This document shows, piece after piece, positions 43,023 through 52,068 of a stretch of 52,570 nucleotides of DNA (position 1 is its first letter; every line of letters begins with the position of its first letter). Source of the DNA: Bacteroidota bacterium (GTDB lineage Bacteria > Bacteroidota > Bacteroidia > Cytophagales > Cyclobacteriaceae); NCBI GenBank assembly GCA_022571715.1, contig JACZXH010000016.1, positions 1 through 52,570 of the forward strand, written 5' to 3'. The translations under genes and the position numbers were made by a program. The notes beneath the pieces were generated by a model, which was not told where the DNA came from, ran no database searches, and saw only the letters and a list, made by a program, of their open reading frames with translations.

Positions 43023-43030
43023 TATCTTTG
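43023..43030 (+). promoter_or_regulatory. candidate -7 promoter element (TATCTTTG)
   Basis: Matches TAnnTTTG; a TTG at 43005-43007 is 15 bases upstream, shorter than the usual 19-21 spacing. It lies 97 bases before the ATG of the CarboxypepD_reg protein and divergent from the LytS gene. Confidence 0.3.
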
Positions 43031-43127
43031 ATTATCCATCGATAAATATGTTATTCAATCGAAAGTTTCTGCGCACTATACATAAATTTTAATAGTTGCC
43101 CGAATTTAATTTCATGTCCTGCCTACT

Positions 43128-44360
43128 ATGAAGGTGATCCTGTTTATATATTTCTTTATTTTGGCAAATATTCTTTTAGCCCAGGATTCTTTTATCACTA
43201 TATCAGGCCTGGTTACAGATATTGAAGATCAGACCCCACTACCTTTTGCTTCGATCGGGCTAAAAGGAACTTCACTGGGGACGATTACCAATACACAAGG
43301 TGAATTTGATTTTCATATACCGGATAGCCGAAAAGATGGGATACTTGTTATCAGTATGCTGGGGTACAAAGATTTTACAAGAAGCGTGAAGAATCTGGAC
43401 CCTGTCAATCTGAATAACTTCAGCCTATCGAAAGAGGCAACAATGCTCAGGGAGGTAGTGATCCTCGATTCCTTAACCGGAGGTGAAATATTTCAGATTG
43501 CTTTGAATTCAATTGAAAAAAATTATCCCATGAAACCATACTCGATGGACGGGTTTTACAGGGACCTTAAAAAAGTAGATGGAATATACATATCAATACT
43601 TGAAGCAGCATTAAATATCTACGATAAGGATTATAGTTCGCCACGCAATCCACTTAAGCTCAGGGAAAGGGTAAGTCTTGTTGAAGTCAGAAAAAGCCTT
43701 AATTATGAATTTGAATACAACAAATATTTCGACCAATATAATCTGCTGGAAGAACTTCTTCTTGAAAATAATATCAAGTATCGAAGTTTTACAGATAATC
43801 CACTCTTCTTTCAAAATATATCCAGAGAAGGCATCAACATTATGGGAGGCCGAACCTTGTACGAGCTAAATTTAAGAGGTGACAACGGATATTTTCTTAT
43901 TTTATTTATCGACACAGAAACATACGGTATTCATAAGATGATTTACAGGAATGGCGACGGAACTACTGCATTGCAGGAAATAAACCGGTCCGGTAAACGT
44001 GTGGAAAAGATCATGAAAATGGAAAAAGTGATAGAGTTTAAAGAATTTGATGGGAAGCTCTATTTGAAGTATTTAAAGGTAAAGACTTTTTATGACTGGG
44101 TTAACCGTAATACAGGCAAGCTGGAGGCCAAAACGGAACTAGATCAGATGCTCCTGATAAACCAGGTAAAACTTACCAACCTGCAATGGATCTCTACCGG
44201 TAAGAAAATGAAGCGATATGGACTGCAGTACCAGGATTTACCTTATAACAAGGCTTTCTGGGATCGCTATAATGTAATAAAAGACACACCCCTAGACCAG
44301 AAAATAATGAAAGACCTTGAAAAATACGGTAATTTAAATGCTCAGTTTCAAAATCGATAA
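43128..44360 (+). CDS. exported protein with N-terminal CarboxypepD_reg-like domain
   Basis: A 410-residue envelope protein. Signal peptide (VILFIYFFILANILLAQ), then a CarboxypepD_reg-like beta-sandwich (about 22-105: ISGLVTDIEDQTPLPFASIG and GTITNTQGEFDFHIPDSRKD, ISMLGYKDF). The remaining ~300 residues form a conserved-looking domain (PMKPYSMDGFYRDLKKVDGI, LRERVSLVEVRKSLNYEFEY, MIYRNGDGTTALQEINRSGK) with no recognised catalytic motif. The same architecture is common in Bacteroidota surface or outer-membrane-associated proteins. Stands alone downstream of the divergent LytS/LytTR pair, which could regulate it. Confidence 0.82.
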   Translation: MKVILFIYFFILANILLAQDSFITISGLVTDIEDQTPLPFASIGLKGTSLGTITNTQGEFDFHIPDSRKDGILVISMLGYKDFTRSVKNLDPVNLNNFSLSKEATMLREVVILDSLTGGEIFQIALNSIEKNYPMKPYSMDGFYRDLKKVDGIYISILEAALNIYDKDYSSPRNPLKLRERVSLVEVRKSLNYEFEYNKYFDQYNLLEELLLENNIKYRSFTDNPLFFQNISREGINIMGGRTLYELNLRGDNGYFLILFIDTETYGIHKMIYRNGDGTTALQEINRSGKRVEKIMKMEKVIEFKEFDGKLYLKYLKVKTFYDWVNRNTGKLEAKTELDQMLLINQVKLTNLQWISTGKKMKRYGLQYQDLPYNKAFWDRYNVIKDTPLDQKIMKDLEKYGNLNAQFQNR

Positions 44361-44478
44361 TTTCATTTTATCGACTGATTTATCCACTCGACGAAAGAAT
44401 ACACCCCTTACCGAACACGGTTTTTGTAATAAATTAACATATTCTACATTTGATCAGATTAACAAGCCAACTATAAGA

Positions 44479-44525
44479 AATTCCCCTGGGCGATTCGAGT
44501 AAAACCTTATCAGTCCAGGGGAATT
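44479..44525. terminator. hairpin, bidirectional terminator candidate
   Basis: AATTCCCCTGG (44479-44489) and CCAGGGGAATT (44515-44525) form a perfect 11-bp stem with a 25-base loop, with GTTTTATAG after it on the plus strand and TTCTTATAG on the minus. It separates the convergent genes ending at 44360 and 44549. The loop is longer than usual for a terminator. Confidence 0.55.
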
Positions 44526-44548
44526 GTTTTATAGCACATCATTCAAAT

Positions 44549-45034
44549 TCAGGGAGTTCCTGATATAGAAACGGCATTGTTCCGCACTCCTGAATCCATT
44601 TCGCTCATAATCGATTCTTTCTTCCGTACCTCTCCTGCAATGGAATAAGGACCTGATAATCCAAAATTAATATCAGTATTGAGCATTTTATACGCATTTG
44701 AAATGGCATATCTTTTTATGTATATATCTCTTTTTTCATTATTTAATTTGTTTATGCCGGCTACAAGGGCAGGAAAGATCGAATACGTAGTTATATGGGG
44801 GGCCACTTGCCATGATATTCTCAGATTGTCTGCGCCGGGGTTGCAAAAAGATAGTGCTCCCTCACGGCTGTAAGCTGAAATATCTTCAAAAACATCCTGC
44901 AGATAATTATAACATTGCATAGTATCCATTAAAGCAAATAACCCGTTTGAATTTTTCTGAGGCCACGATACATACGCAATTGCGTTTCCTGAATCATGTA
45001 TTGTAAATCCTCTGATGTTGATTTGAAAGATCAT
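44549..45034 (-). CDS. hypothetical protein of unknown family
   Basis: A 161-residue protein with no signal peptide and no recognised domain. It opens MIFQINIRGFTIHDSGNAIA, has two cysteines (MQCYNYLQDVF, LSFCNPGADN), and ends in an SxxxG-like Ser/Gly tail. It shares no evident neighbour relationship: convergent with the CarboxypepD_reg gene and divergent from the BetR-like regulator gene. Composition is like a folded protein, so it is probably real, but I cannot assign function. Could be a fragment of a larger family. Confidence 0.5.
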   Translation of the reverse strand: MIFQINIRGFTIHDSGNAIAYVSWPQKNSNGLFALMDTMQCYNYLQDVFEDISAYSREGALSFCNPGADNLRISWQVAPHITTYSIFPALVAGINKLNNEKRDIYIKRYAISNAYKMLNTDINFGLSGPYSIAGEVRKKESIMSEMDSGVRNNAVSISGTP

Positions 45035-45324
45035 AGCTGATATAATTGTTTGAATTAATAACGTAATCCCACTTCATCATTATTTTCAACTTTAACGAAC
45101 CGGAATGCCTGCCCGCTTATGATACCAAGCTATGATCCTGTTAATAAGAATCAAAAATGAATCCCGAAAACAAATATTACCGATAAGTAATTAATGCATA
45201 TTGACAGCTCCATTTCGGCCTTTTCGTATATAAGTTGTAATTATGGCATGAACATGCTGTTGAATTTGCGTTTAACCGTAATAATGACCATATTGAATTG
45301 CACTTTTTGCAAATAACAGCGGCA

Positions 45325-46344
45325 ATGACTCCTTTTGAGAATATTCAGATTTCTTTTCTTGATCTTGTCAAAAAAAGTATGCCAGCCAATTTATCCCTTG
45401 CAGAAGAGTTGTCTGATGTGCTTAATATAAGTAAAGACAGTGCGTACAGAAGGTTAAGAGGAGAAACCACACTCAGCCTAAATGAAGTACAGCGACTCAG
45501 CAATCATTTCGGTGTATCGCTTGACACCTTGCTCAACACGCAGAACGAATCGGTAACATTTCAATACAGGTCAATTAATAACGATTCCTTTACTTTTAAA
45601 GATTACCTGAATTCCATCCTGGATAATCTTCGCACAATCAATCAGTACGACATCCGGAATCTGACCTTTCTGGCAAAAGATATACCACCATGGCATCATT
45701 TTCAATTTCCAAGATTAAGTGAGTTCAAATGCTTTTTCTGGATGAAAACCATTCTGAAGGTACCCCGGTACACAGATGAGAAATTTGAATTTGATATTTT
45801 ACCCAAAGATTATATCGATATAGGGTTAAAAATATGGGAAGAATATATCAAGACACCAAGTCTTGAAGTATGGAGCTACGAAACCATAAATATTACACTG
45901 CGACAAATCGAATTTTTCTATGACTGCGGACTGTTTCAAAATCCTTCTGATTCGATTACCTTGCTTGATTATCTTGAAAAACTCGTCAGGCATGTCGAAC
46001 ATCAGGCCGAGCTGGGGTATAAATTCCATTTTGGCACAAGCGAATCGGGCGAGGAGGGAAATTTTCAGTTATACAGCAACGAAGTGAACATTGCTGATCA
46101 GACCATATTTTTTAAAATGCGAAATACACGCATTACCTATCTTACGCATAATAACCTCAACATTTTAACTACCACACATCGTGGTTTTTGTGAAGGCACT
46201 GAAAATTATATCAAAAATATTCTGTCAAAATCAAGCCTGATCAGTTCATCTTCACAAAAAGAGCGAAACCGGTTTTTTAACCGTTTATTAAAGAAAATAG
46301 ATAAAACTAGGGCAATATTATCCAGAACATTATCTCAAATTTAA
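45325..46344 (+). CDS. XRE/BetR-type helix-turn-helix regulator
   Basis: A 339-residue protein. An N-terminal HTH (about 17-71): ANLSLAEELSDVLNISKDSAYRRLRGE then LSLNEVQRLSNHFGVSLDTLL, the BetR-like / phage-repressor-like arrangement. The rest is a long helical ligand- or dimer-domain without recognised motifs. Similar Bacteroidota proteins are orphan transcription regulators of unknown ligand. The frame opens at TTG 45298; ATG 45325 starts the protein in a typical way. About 290 bases of AT-rich sequence with nothing recognised precede it. Confidence 0.82.
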   Translation: MTPFENIQISFLDLVKKSMPANLSLAEELSDVLNISKDSAYRRLRGETTLSLNEVQRLSNHFGVSLDTLLNTQNESVTFQYRSINNDSFTFKDYLNSILDNLRTINQYDIRNLTFLAKDIPPWHHFQFPRLSEFKCFFWMKTILKVPRYTDEKFEFDILPKDYIDIGLKIWEEYIKTPSLEVWSYETINITLRQIEFFYDCGLFQNPSDSITLLDYLEKLVRHVEHQAELGYKFHFGTSESGEEGNFQLYSNEVNIADQTIFFKMRNTRITYLTHNNLNILTTTHRGFCEGTENYIKNILSKSSLISSSSQKERNRFFNRLLKKIDKTRAILSRTLSQI

Positions 46345-46753
46345 TATTTTTTCAGAGGTAGTAATGCGACCAATAAATCTCATGACGAATCCATTCTCAG
46401 CGGGAACGTAGCAACCGAAATATTTCATGAATAGTGGTGCTCTTTTAGTAAGAGACTCGCACCTGACTCTATATACGTAAGTAATGACGAATGCCTCCCG
46501 CCCCTACTCAGAATCACTCACCAGAAGACTCTGAGGACTGTAATAAGATTAGCCGTAGAGTCCCTACTGTGCCGCAGGGTACGGATTCTTTATAGACTTC
46601 CATTTTCAGTGGGAGCATTGCAACAGCGTGCCACATAAGAAATTGAAGGCAGGAATAATCTCATCAATAATATCGCTCTTAATGTGAAATTTTTCACTTC
46701 GTTCTGAGAAATGTCAGGATCCTGGCAAACAATTAATGCAGTGGATAGTGTTA
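46345..46753. other. 409-base intergenic region with an internal repeat
   Basis: CCATTCTCAGCGGGAACGTAGCAAC (from 46391) recurs as CCATTTTCAGTGGGAGCATTGCAAC (from 46600), about 208 bases apart. A TTCGTTCTGAGAAATGTCAGGATC string at about 46699-46722 resembles dispersed repeats elsewhere in the region. No gene or RNA recognised. Confidence 0.45.
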
Positions 46754-48022
46754 CTAATACCCATATTTTTCTTTCCACCACTGTTCCAGTCTTTTCCTCA
46801 TCTCATTTTCACGTGGATTGTTGCCGGGTTCAAAGAATCTATTCCCTGATATCGCATCAGGAAGATACTCCTGATCAGAAAAATTGCCGGAATAATCATG
46901 TGAATATTTATATCCTTTTCCGTAATCAAGCTTTTTCATTAATTCGGTAGGTGCATTTCGGATATGAAGCGGTACCGGAAGGTCGCCTGATTCCTTCACT
47001 TTTGCCTGTGCATTCCTGATGGCCATATAGCTTGCGTTACTTTTTGGAGAGCAGGCTAGATAAATGGCGCATTGCGACAGGATAATACGCGCTTCGGGGT
47101 AACCTATCACGTTTACAGCCTGAAAGCAGTTATTTGCCAGCACCAGGGCGGTGGGGTTGGCGTTCCCGATATCTTCCGAAGCCAGTATCAACATTCTGCG
47201 GGCAATAAATTTTACATCTTCTCCCCCATCCACCATTCTGGCCAGGTAATAAACGGCTGCATTCGGATCACTCCCTCGGATTGATTTTATAAATGCAGAT
47301 ATGATATCGTAATGCTGTTCTCCCGCTTTATCATAAATGGCTACACGTTGCTGTGCAATGTCCATAACGACTTTGTCCGTTACTACAATGGGGTCTTTTT
47401 TAACCGAATCGGCAAGCAACTCAAGCAGATTTAGCAGCTTTCGTGCATCACCGCCTGATAATTTGAGTAGTGCATTGTGTTCTTTGAATTTAAATTTACG
47501 CATTCGCAGTTCACTGTCTGATGATAAGGCGATGTCAATGAGCTGCAGCAACTCTTTTTCACCTAACGGCTTAAGCACATACACCTGGCAGCGGCTGAGC
47601 AATGCTGGGTTCACTTCAAATGAAGGGTTTTCGGTGGTAGCGCCGATCAGCGTGATGATCCCTTTTTCGACGGCATGGAGCAAAGCGTCCTGCTGGGATT
47701 TGTTGAAACGATGAATCTCATCAATAAAAAGGATGGCACCGTTTTGGCGACGGGCTTTGGCAATTATTTCCCTGACATCCTTTACGCCGGCGTTCACAGC
47801 CGAAAGTACGTTAAAAGGCAGTTTCACCTGGTTGGCTATAATATTGGCTATCGTGGTTTTACCTACTCCCGGCGGTCCCCAGAGTATCATCGACGGTATG
47901 GTTCCCGATTCAACAGATTTTCTCAGTATAGCATCCTTTCCGGTAAGATGCTCCTGTCCGATCAGGCCGTCGAGTGTGTAGGGCCTGATTCGTTCAGCCA
48001 GGGGAGTTCGTTGCGTCAACAT
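46754..48022 (-). CDS. rarA: replication-associated recombination protein A (RarA/MgsA AAA+ ATPase)
   Basis: A 422-residue AAA+ ATPase that acts at stalled replication forks. Walker A is GPPGVGKTT (49-57), Walker B is [19 protein letters not shown] (98-116, D101-E102), sensor 1 [20 protein letters not shown]. The family C-terminal regions [20 protein letters not shown] and [14 protein letters not shown] are intact, and the length matches. Start at ATG 48022 begins with [20 protein letters not shown] as in other RarA proteins. Confidence 0.94.
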   Translation of the reverse strand: MLTQRTPLAERIRPYTLDGLIGQEHLTGKDAILRKSVESGTIPSMILWGPPGVGKTTIANIIANQVKLPFNVLSAVNAGVKDVREIIAKARRQNGAILFIDEIHRFNKSQQDALLHAVEKGIITLIGATTENPSFEVNPALLSRCQVYVLKPLGEKELLQLIDIALSSDSELRMRKFKFKEHNALLKLSGGDARKLLNLLELLADSVKKDPIVVTDKVVMDIAQQRVAIYDKAGEQHYDIISAFIKSIRGSDPNAAVYYLARMVDGGEDVKFIARRMLILASEDIGNANPTALVLANNCFQAVNVIGYPEARIILSQCAIYLACSPKSNASYMAIRNAQAKVKESGDLPVPLHIRNAPTELMKKLDYGKGYKYSHDYSGNFSDQEYLPDAISGNRFFEPGNNPRENEMRKRLEQWWKEKYGY

Positions 48023-48151
48023 AGTTTTTCAAGATAACCATAAAATTAATAATGCAGGATTTATTAGTGACCCAAGTTCAGTCTTCCGTCTTCCAATAAA
48101 TTCGTGGTATAACCAATTAAATTATTGATATTCGGGTTTTACAATCTGGTT

Positions 48152-49036
48152 ATGCCCCTGAACACACAACATATCAAAGTACATGGAACTTTATTGTTTG
48201 TAGGCCTGATTTACGGGGCTACCTACAGCATTGCGAAAATTGCTATGCCGGACCTCATTAAACCGTTTGGGTTTATTCTCGTCCGGGTAATTTCGGCAAC
48301 CCTGATTTTCTGGTTGTTCACAGCCGTGAAAGGGGGTGAGGCCATCCGGTATCGGAGAGATTACATCCGGCTGATGGCCTGTGCATTATTCGGAATAGCC
48401 ATCAATCAGCTCATATTCTTTAAAGGGCTAAGCATGACCTCGTCAATCAGTGCCTCCATTATTATGACAAGCAACCCCATTATCGTACTTGTAGCTTCCT
48501 GGCTAATTCTGAAGGACCCCGTCACAAAGTTAAAAGTTGCCGGAATTATTCTTGGAAGCACCGGAGCCGTAATGCTTATTTTACGTAATGAAGTTCAGTG
48601 GGAAGCCGGGTCTTTTCTTGGCGATTTATTAATTTTACTCAATGCTGCTTCCTACGGCATTTACCTTGTACTGGTAAAGCCACTGATGGCAAGATACAGT
48701 GCCATTACGATAATAAAATGGGTTTTCCTTTTTGGACTGATTATTATTATACCATTTGGTACAGGTGAACTGCTTTCGGTTAACTGGTACGATATGCCGA
48801 TGAAAGGATGGGCAAGCATATTGTACATCATTTTATTTACCACCATTCTTGCCTACCTTTTGAATGTCTGGGCGTTAAAATTTGTTAACCCAACGGTCGT
48901 TAGTTATTACATTTATTTACAACCCCTGTTTGCTACTACCATTGCACTGTTTTTTTTAAAAGAACAACCGGATATGCGAATGGCCATCTATGCCGTGATG
49001 ATCTTTGCCGGGGTATTCCTGGTAAGCCGGAAGTAA
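48152..49036 (+). CDS. EamA/DMT family transporter
   Basis: A 294-residue permease with ten helices in two EamA repeats, the drug/metabolite transporter fold. Features: GLIYGATYSIAKIAMPDL (first repeat), NQLIFFKGLSMTSSISASII (end of helix 4), GIILGSTGAVMLI, and FVNPTVVSYYIYLQPLFATT (second repeat). Substrate unknown; members export amino acids or metabolites. The frame opens at TTG 48125; ATG 48152 is chosen. Its last ~22 codons and the following palindrome recur in diverged form at 50740-50869. Confidence 0.92.
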   Translation: MPLNTQHIKVHGTLLFVGLIYGATYSIAKIAMPDLIKPFGFILVRVISATLIFWLFTAVKGGEAIRYRRDYIRLMACALFGIAINQLIFFKGLSMTSSISASIIMTSNPIIVLVASWLILKDPVTKLKVAGIILGSTGAVMLILRNEVQWEAGSFLGDLLILLNAASYGIYLVLVKPLMARYSAITIIKWVFLFGLIIIIPFGTGELLSVNWYDMPMKGWASILYIILFTTILAYLLNVWALKFVNPTVVSYYIYLQPLFATTIALFFLKEQPDMRMAIYAVMIFAGVFLVSRK

Positions 49037-49097
49037 GCCACGAACTACACCAATTTATTCGAATACATTCGTAAGTCATTCGCGCATTCGTGGCATT
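48968..49097 (+). repeat. copy 1 of the EamA-3'-end repeat plus palindrome
   Basis: Spans the last coding bases of the EamA gene (PDMRMAIYAVMIFAGVFLVS) and the following imperfect palindrome (GCCACGAA at 49037 to TTCGTGGC ending 49094). Matches 50740-50869, offset 1772 bases, with base substitutions including synonymous-looking changes. Confidence 0.9.
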
Positions 49098-49127
49098 TTA
49101 ATTATGTTGATATTGAGAATTATATAG

Positions 49128-49346
49128 CTAATTTGAATTAGTATCAGTTTCTCTCTTATACTTCTTGACAAGTATCATAACTGAAATCAAACAAAGTGCT
49201 GTATAGACAATCCATACTGTACCATATACCAAATAACTTGTTGATGGATTTATTATATAAATCAGACCAATAATAATCCCGAATGCAGCTGATAACGTCC
49301 CTATAACAATTATCAGTCTGATTTTAAATGGGTTATTTAATATCAC
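49128..49346 (-). CDS. small two-helix membrane protein
   Basis: A 72-residue protein with helices IRLIIVIGTLSAAFGIIIGL (about 9-28) and YLVYGTVWIVYTALCLISVM (about 38-57), and a short basic C-terminus. Its GTG start overlaps the TGA of the glycine-rich protein gene (GTGA), so they are translationally coupled. Position and size fit an immunity or processing partner for the upstream product (inference). No family recognised. Confidence 0.65.
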   Translation of the reverse strand: MILNNPFKIRLIIVIGTLSAAFGIIIGLIYIINPSTSYLVYGTVWIVYTALCLISVMILVKKYKRETDTNSN

Positions 49347-49987
49347 TTAGAATAAACGATTAAAGCCGCACCACCTGAACTAACTAAAGCACTTCCTGCA
49401 ATAAACAGAGTTCCAAAAACCCAGCCCACTGGTCCAACAGCCCAAGCGGCAAAACCAACCGATAACGCTCCAGATATTGCTCCTGCCACATCTGCTCCAC
49501 AAATTAATTGTCCATCAGTTGGGTGACCCGTAAGTCTTAAATTTTCCGGTTGTAATTTTTCCGCCCATTTGGATCCGTTTTCCTGCCAGTACTGGTAAGA
49601 ACTTTTACCCATATATAATCCGGCCAACAAAGCCGGTTGTTCATGTTTTGGAACGTTTCTTCTAATGTTGTCTTCCATCAAATCGAATTTCGACATAACT
49701 TCCGCTTTAGTGAGTGATAATGAAGACGTTAATTCTACCATTTGGTTTACATAGTGTAATTGATTCAATGTAAGTTCCTTTTCCAGTTTGCTCAAAAGTT
49801 GATTCTGAAGGTTATTAACAGATTTGTCTTTATTGTTTTTAATTATTGTAACAAGTTCATCAAAGTCAGCATGGTAATCAGTGTTTTGAAACTCTTCTAA
49901 ATCAGAATTGAATAACCGGCGACTTTCCATTTCAATAATCTGCATGTTTTCTTCAAAGGAGTTTGATCTGCTTATTTTATCCAGCAT
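49343..49987 (-). CDS. exported-type protein with glycine/alanine-rich C-terminus, bacteriocin-like
   Basis: A 214-residue product beginning MLDKISRSNSFEENMQIIEM. The first ~150 residues are helical and charged. The last ~50 residues form a hydrophobic Gly/Ala-rich segment (ICGADVAGAISGALSVGF, then AAWAVGPVGWVFGTLFIAGSAL, ending VYSK) with several GxxxG spacings, similar in kind to the membrane-active parts of class II-like bacteriocins. It is preceded by a 45-residue lipoprotein-signal ORF in another frame with a 5-base gap; the two probably form one gene split by a frameshift. Bacteriocin role is inference from composition and context. Confidence 0.6.
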   Translation of the reverse strand: MLDKISRSNSFEENMQIIEMESRRLFNSDLEEFQNTDYHADFDELVTIIKNNKDKSVNNLQNQLLSKLEKELTLNQLHYVNQMVELTSSLSLTKAEVMSKFDLMEDNIRRNVPKHEQPALLAGLYMGKSSYQYWQENGSKWAEKLQPENLRLTGHPTDGQLICGADVAGAISGALSVGFAAWAVGPVGWVFGTLFIAGSALVSSGGAALIVYSK

Positions 49988-49992
49988 CCGGC

Positions 49993-50130
49993 CTACCTTT
50001 GATTATGCAGAATACCAATAGATTCATAGTCGATATCATAACCAATATCCGGTTCATTGATGGATTGACAGCTTCCGATTAACAACACCAACGTTAAAAA
50101 GACGATGTAAACTTTATTCATGTTCTTCAT
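49993..50130 (-). CDS. lipoprotein signal-peptide ORF, likely the broken 5' end of the downstream gene
   Basis: A 45-residue ORF: basic N-terminus, hydrophobic stretch YIVFLTLVLLIG and lipobox LIGSC (C21), then acidic CQSINEPDIGYDIDYESIG and HNQR, ending TAG at 49993-49995. A single-base change around CAAAGG/TAG would join it through VGR to MLDKISRSNS of the next gene, giving a ~263-residue lipoprotein. Unlike most short ORFs it shows a complete lipoprotein signal, so I regard it as genuine coding sequence, either a real small lipoprotein or a broken part. Confidence 0.6.
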   Translation of the reverse strand: MKNMNKVYIVFLTLVLLIGSCQSINEPDIGYDIDYESIGILHNQR

Positions 50131-50237
50131 AATCTTATATTTTTTTTATTAATTTACTGTAGAATTAAATTCTTTTTTAATTTTACGAATTTCAAATACC
50201 TTACCGGTAACCTTTTAAATACCACATTCGATTCCTG

Positions 50238-50666
50238 ATGAAACGAATAGCCGAATCGCCCAAAAAAGCATTTTTATTTCTTGGTTTAGGCCTGATTGTA
50301 GTGAGTGCTTTAATGTTTTATTTCAGTATGATCTTTTTATTCTTTTTTTACCTGATTCCGGGCCTCATATTAATATACTTTTACTTCATTTATTATTTAT
50401 TTCTGAATTCTGACGGGATGGTTAATCGCAATTTTTGGGGAGTAAAAAAGCGTATAGACTGGTCAGAGATTAAAATTGTCAGAAGTACCACTTTAAACTC
50501 TTTGATAATTGAGGCAGAAAAAACAAAAGTAAAAATACCGGATGTGTTTAATGACCGAAAGCAAATAACTGATTTTATTATCCGGCACGTTGAAAAATCA
50601 AAAGTTTCGAATGAACTGCTTGGTGAATGGTCGAAATATTACTTTCTGTACCAGAAATATGAATAG
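50238..50666 (+). CDS. small membrane protein of unknown function
   Basis: A 142-residue protein with two N-terminal helices (AFLFLGLGLIVVSALMFYF, about 11-29, and FLFFFYLIPGLILIYFYFIYY, about 33-53) and a cytosolic ~85-residue part (RNFWGVKKRIDWSEIKIVRS, STTLNSLIIEAEKTKVKIP) with PH-like strands such as those in YcxB/bPH_2 type proteins. It could be an immunity protein for the nearby bacteriocin-like gene, but this is inference. Divergent from the lipoprotein ORF, with about 107 bases between them. Confidence 0.65.
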   Translation: MKRIAESPKKAFLFLGLGLIVVSALMFYFSMIFLFFFYLIPGLILIYFYFIYYLFLNSDGMVNRNFWGVKKRIDWSEIKIVRSTTLNSLIIEAEKTKVKIPDVFNDRKQITDFIIRHVEKSKVSNELLGEWSKYYFLYQKYE

Positions 50667-50739
50667 AAAGGGGCTAAGTAAACAGACGCGATTCTTTTCT
50701 TTTGAACTGTTTTCTACCAACTTTATTTTGATAGCACAT

Positions 50740-50869
50740 CCGGATATGCGAATGGCCATCTATGCCACCATGATATTTGTTGGGGTTTTCCTGGTAAGCC
50801 GGAAGTAAGCCACAAATAACACGAATTTACACAAATATCATTCGTAAGTAATTTACACATTCACAGCAT
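50740..50869 (+). pseudogene. copy 2: diverged fragment of the EamA 3' end plus palindrome
   Basis: PDMRMAIYATMIFVGVFLVS ends with a stop at 50806-50808 in the same phase as the intact gene, followed by the degenerate palindrome (GCCACAAATAACACGAATTT... CATTCACAGC). There is no upstream coding context for a transporter. It is the second copy of the repeat at 48968-49097. Confidence 0.9.
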
Positions 50870-50886
50870 AAAATACCCTTCATGAA

Positions 50887-51906
50887 CTAATGGATACTCT
50901 TAATGGCCTCCACCGTAGGGTTCAGCATTTCATCAGTGAAATCGAGGTGTGTGATCATCCTGATTTCATTCGGATTGAACGATAACGCGAGCACATTTTT
51001 GGAAGCCAGACTAGAAAGTATCTGGTCTGTTGTGTAGCCGTCTTTTAGTAAGAAAATGATGATGTTCGTATCAATGGACTTCACTTCGCAGACAAATGCA
51101 GCCTCCTGAAGTGCGCTCCCAATAGTTCGGGCCCTGCGGTGGTCATCTTTCAATCGGTCAATGTTGTTTGCCAGGGCATAGATACCTGCTGCAGCAAGAA
51201 ACCCCGCCTGTCGCATACCTCCGCCAAACACTTTCCTTACCCGGCGTGCTTTTTTTATCATCTCCTTTGATCCGATCAGTAGCGAACCCACAGGAGCGCC
51301 CAGGCCTTTGGACAGACAAACCGATATCGTATCAAACAATTCACCGTACTCAGCTGGTTTTTCACCTGTTTCAACGAGGGCGTTAAAGAGACGGGCGCCA
51401 TCAAGGTGCATGACCAGATTATGACGGTCGCATACATCCCTGATCTTTTTCAGTTCTGCCATATCATAAAAGGAGCCTCCACCTTTGTTTACCGTATTTT
51501 CAATACCAACAAGCCGGGTAATGGGTTTATGAATATCGTCCGGATTTATATTACGGAGTATATCATCTGCATTAAGCCTACCACGGTCTCCGTCAAGTAA
51601 TTTGACACTCACACCTGAATTACTTGCAATACCACCTCCTTCATACTGATAAATGTGTGACCTGAAATCGCAGATCACTTCATCTTGTAACTGGGTATTT
51701 ACCCGGATCGCAATCTGATTGGTCATGGTTCCGGAAGGGCAAAAAATGGCAGCCTCCATCCCAAACATACCTGCGGCTTTTTTCTCCAGAGTATTTACAG
51801 TCGGATCTTCTCCAAACACATCGTCTCCTACTTCTGCTGCCATCATAGCAGACAACATTTCAGGAGTGGGTTTGGTGAATGTATCACTTCTCAGGTCTGC
51901 TTTCAT
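50887..51906 (-). CDS. ltaE: low-specificity L-threonine aldolase
   Basis: A 339-residue fold-type I PLP enzyme that cleaves L-threonine (and allo-threonine) to glycine and acetaldehyde. Features: DLRSDTFTKPTPEM near the N-terminus, FCPSGTMTNQIAIRVN (55-70), VMHLDGARLFNA (165-176) and the PLP-lysine K200 in CLSKGLGAPVGSLL, then FGGGMRQAG. Length and order are normal. Convergent with the EamA-fragment repeat. Confidence 0.94.
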   Translation of the reverse strand: MKADLRSDTFTKPTPEMLSAMMAAEVGDDVFGEDPTVNTLEKKAAGMFGMEAAIFCPSGTMTNQIAIRVNTQLQDEVICDFRSHIYQYEGGGIASNSGVSVKLLDGDRGRLNADDILRNINPDDIHKPITRLVGIENTVNKGGGSFYDMAELKKIRDVCDRHNLVMHLDGARLFNALVETGEKPAEYGELFDTISVCLSKGLGAPVGSLLIGSKEMIKKARRVRKVFGGGMRQAGFLAAAGIYALANNIDRLKDDHRRARTIGSALQEAAFVCEVKSIDTNIIIFLLKDGYTTDQILSSLASKNVLALSFNPNEIRMITHLDFTDEMLNPTVEAIKSIH

Positions 51907-52068
51907 ATCATAATCGGGTTAATAAACACTGCTACTACAATTATTATTGGAAGTCCGGAGTCCGAGTTCTGCTTTAGTCAACTTTATCTTTAAATTACCA
52001 CTTAAACTTTTAGTAAACGTTGCATAACTTCAGCGATAGCATCATAATTAGATTTCAAACATGCATAC

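Noticed and set aside
50590-50808. A 72-codon plus-strand frame ending in PDMRMAIYATMIF
   Set aside because: Only its end matches a gene (the EamA C-terminus); the front overlaps the real gene at 50238 in another frame. It is a chance join through the repeat fragment.
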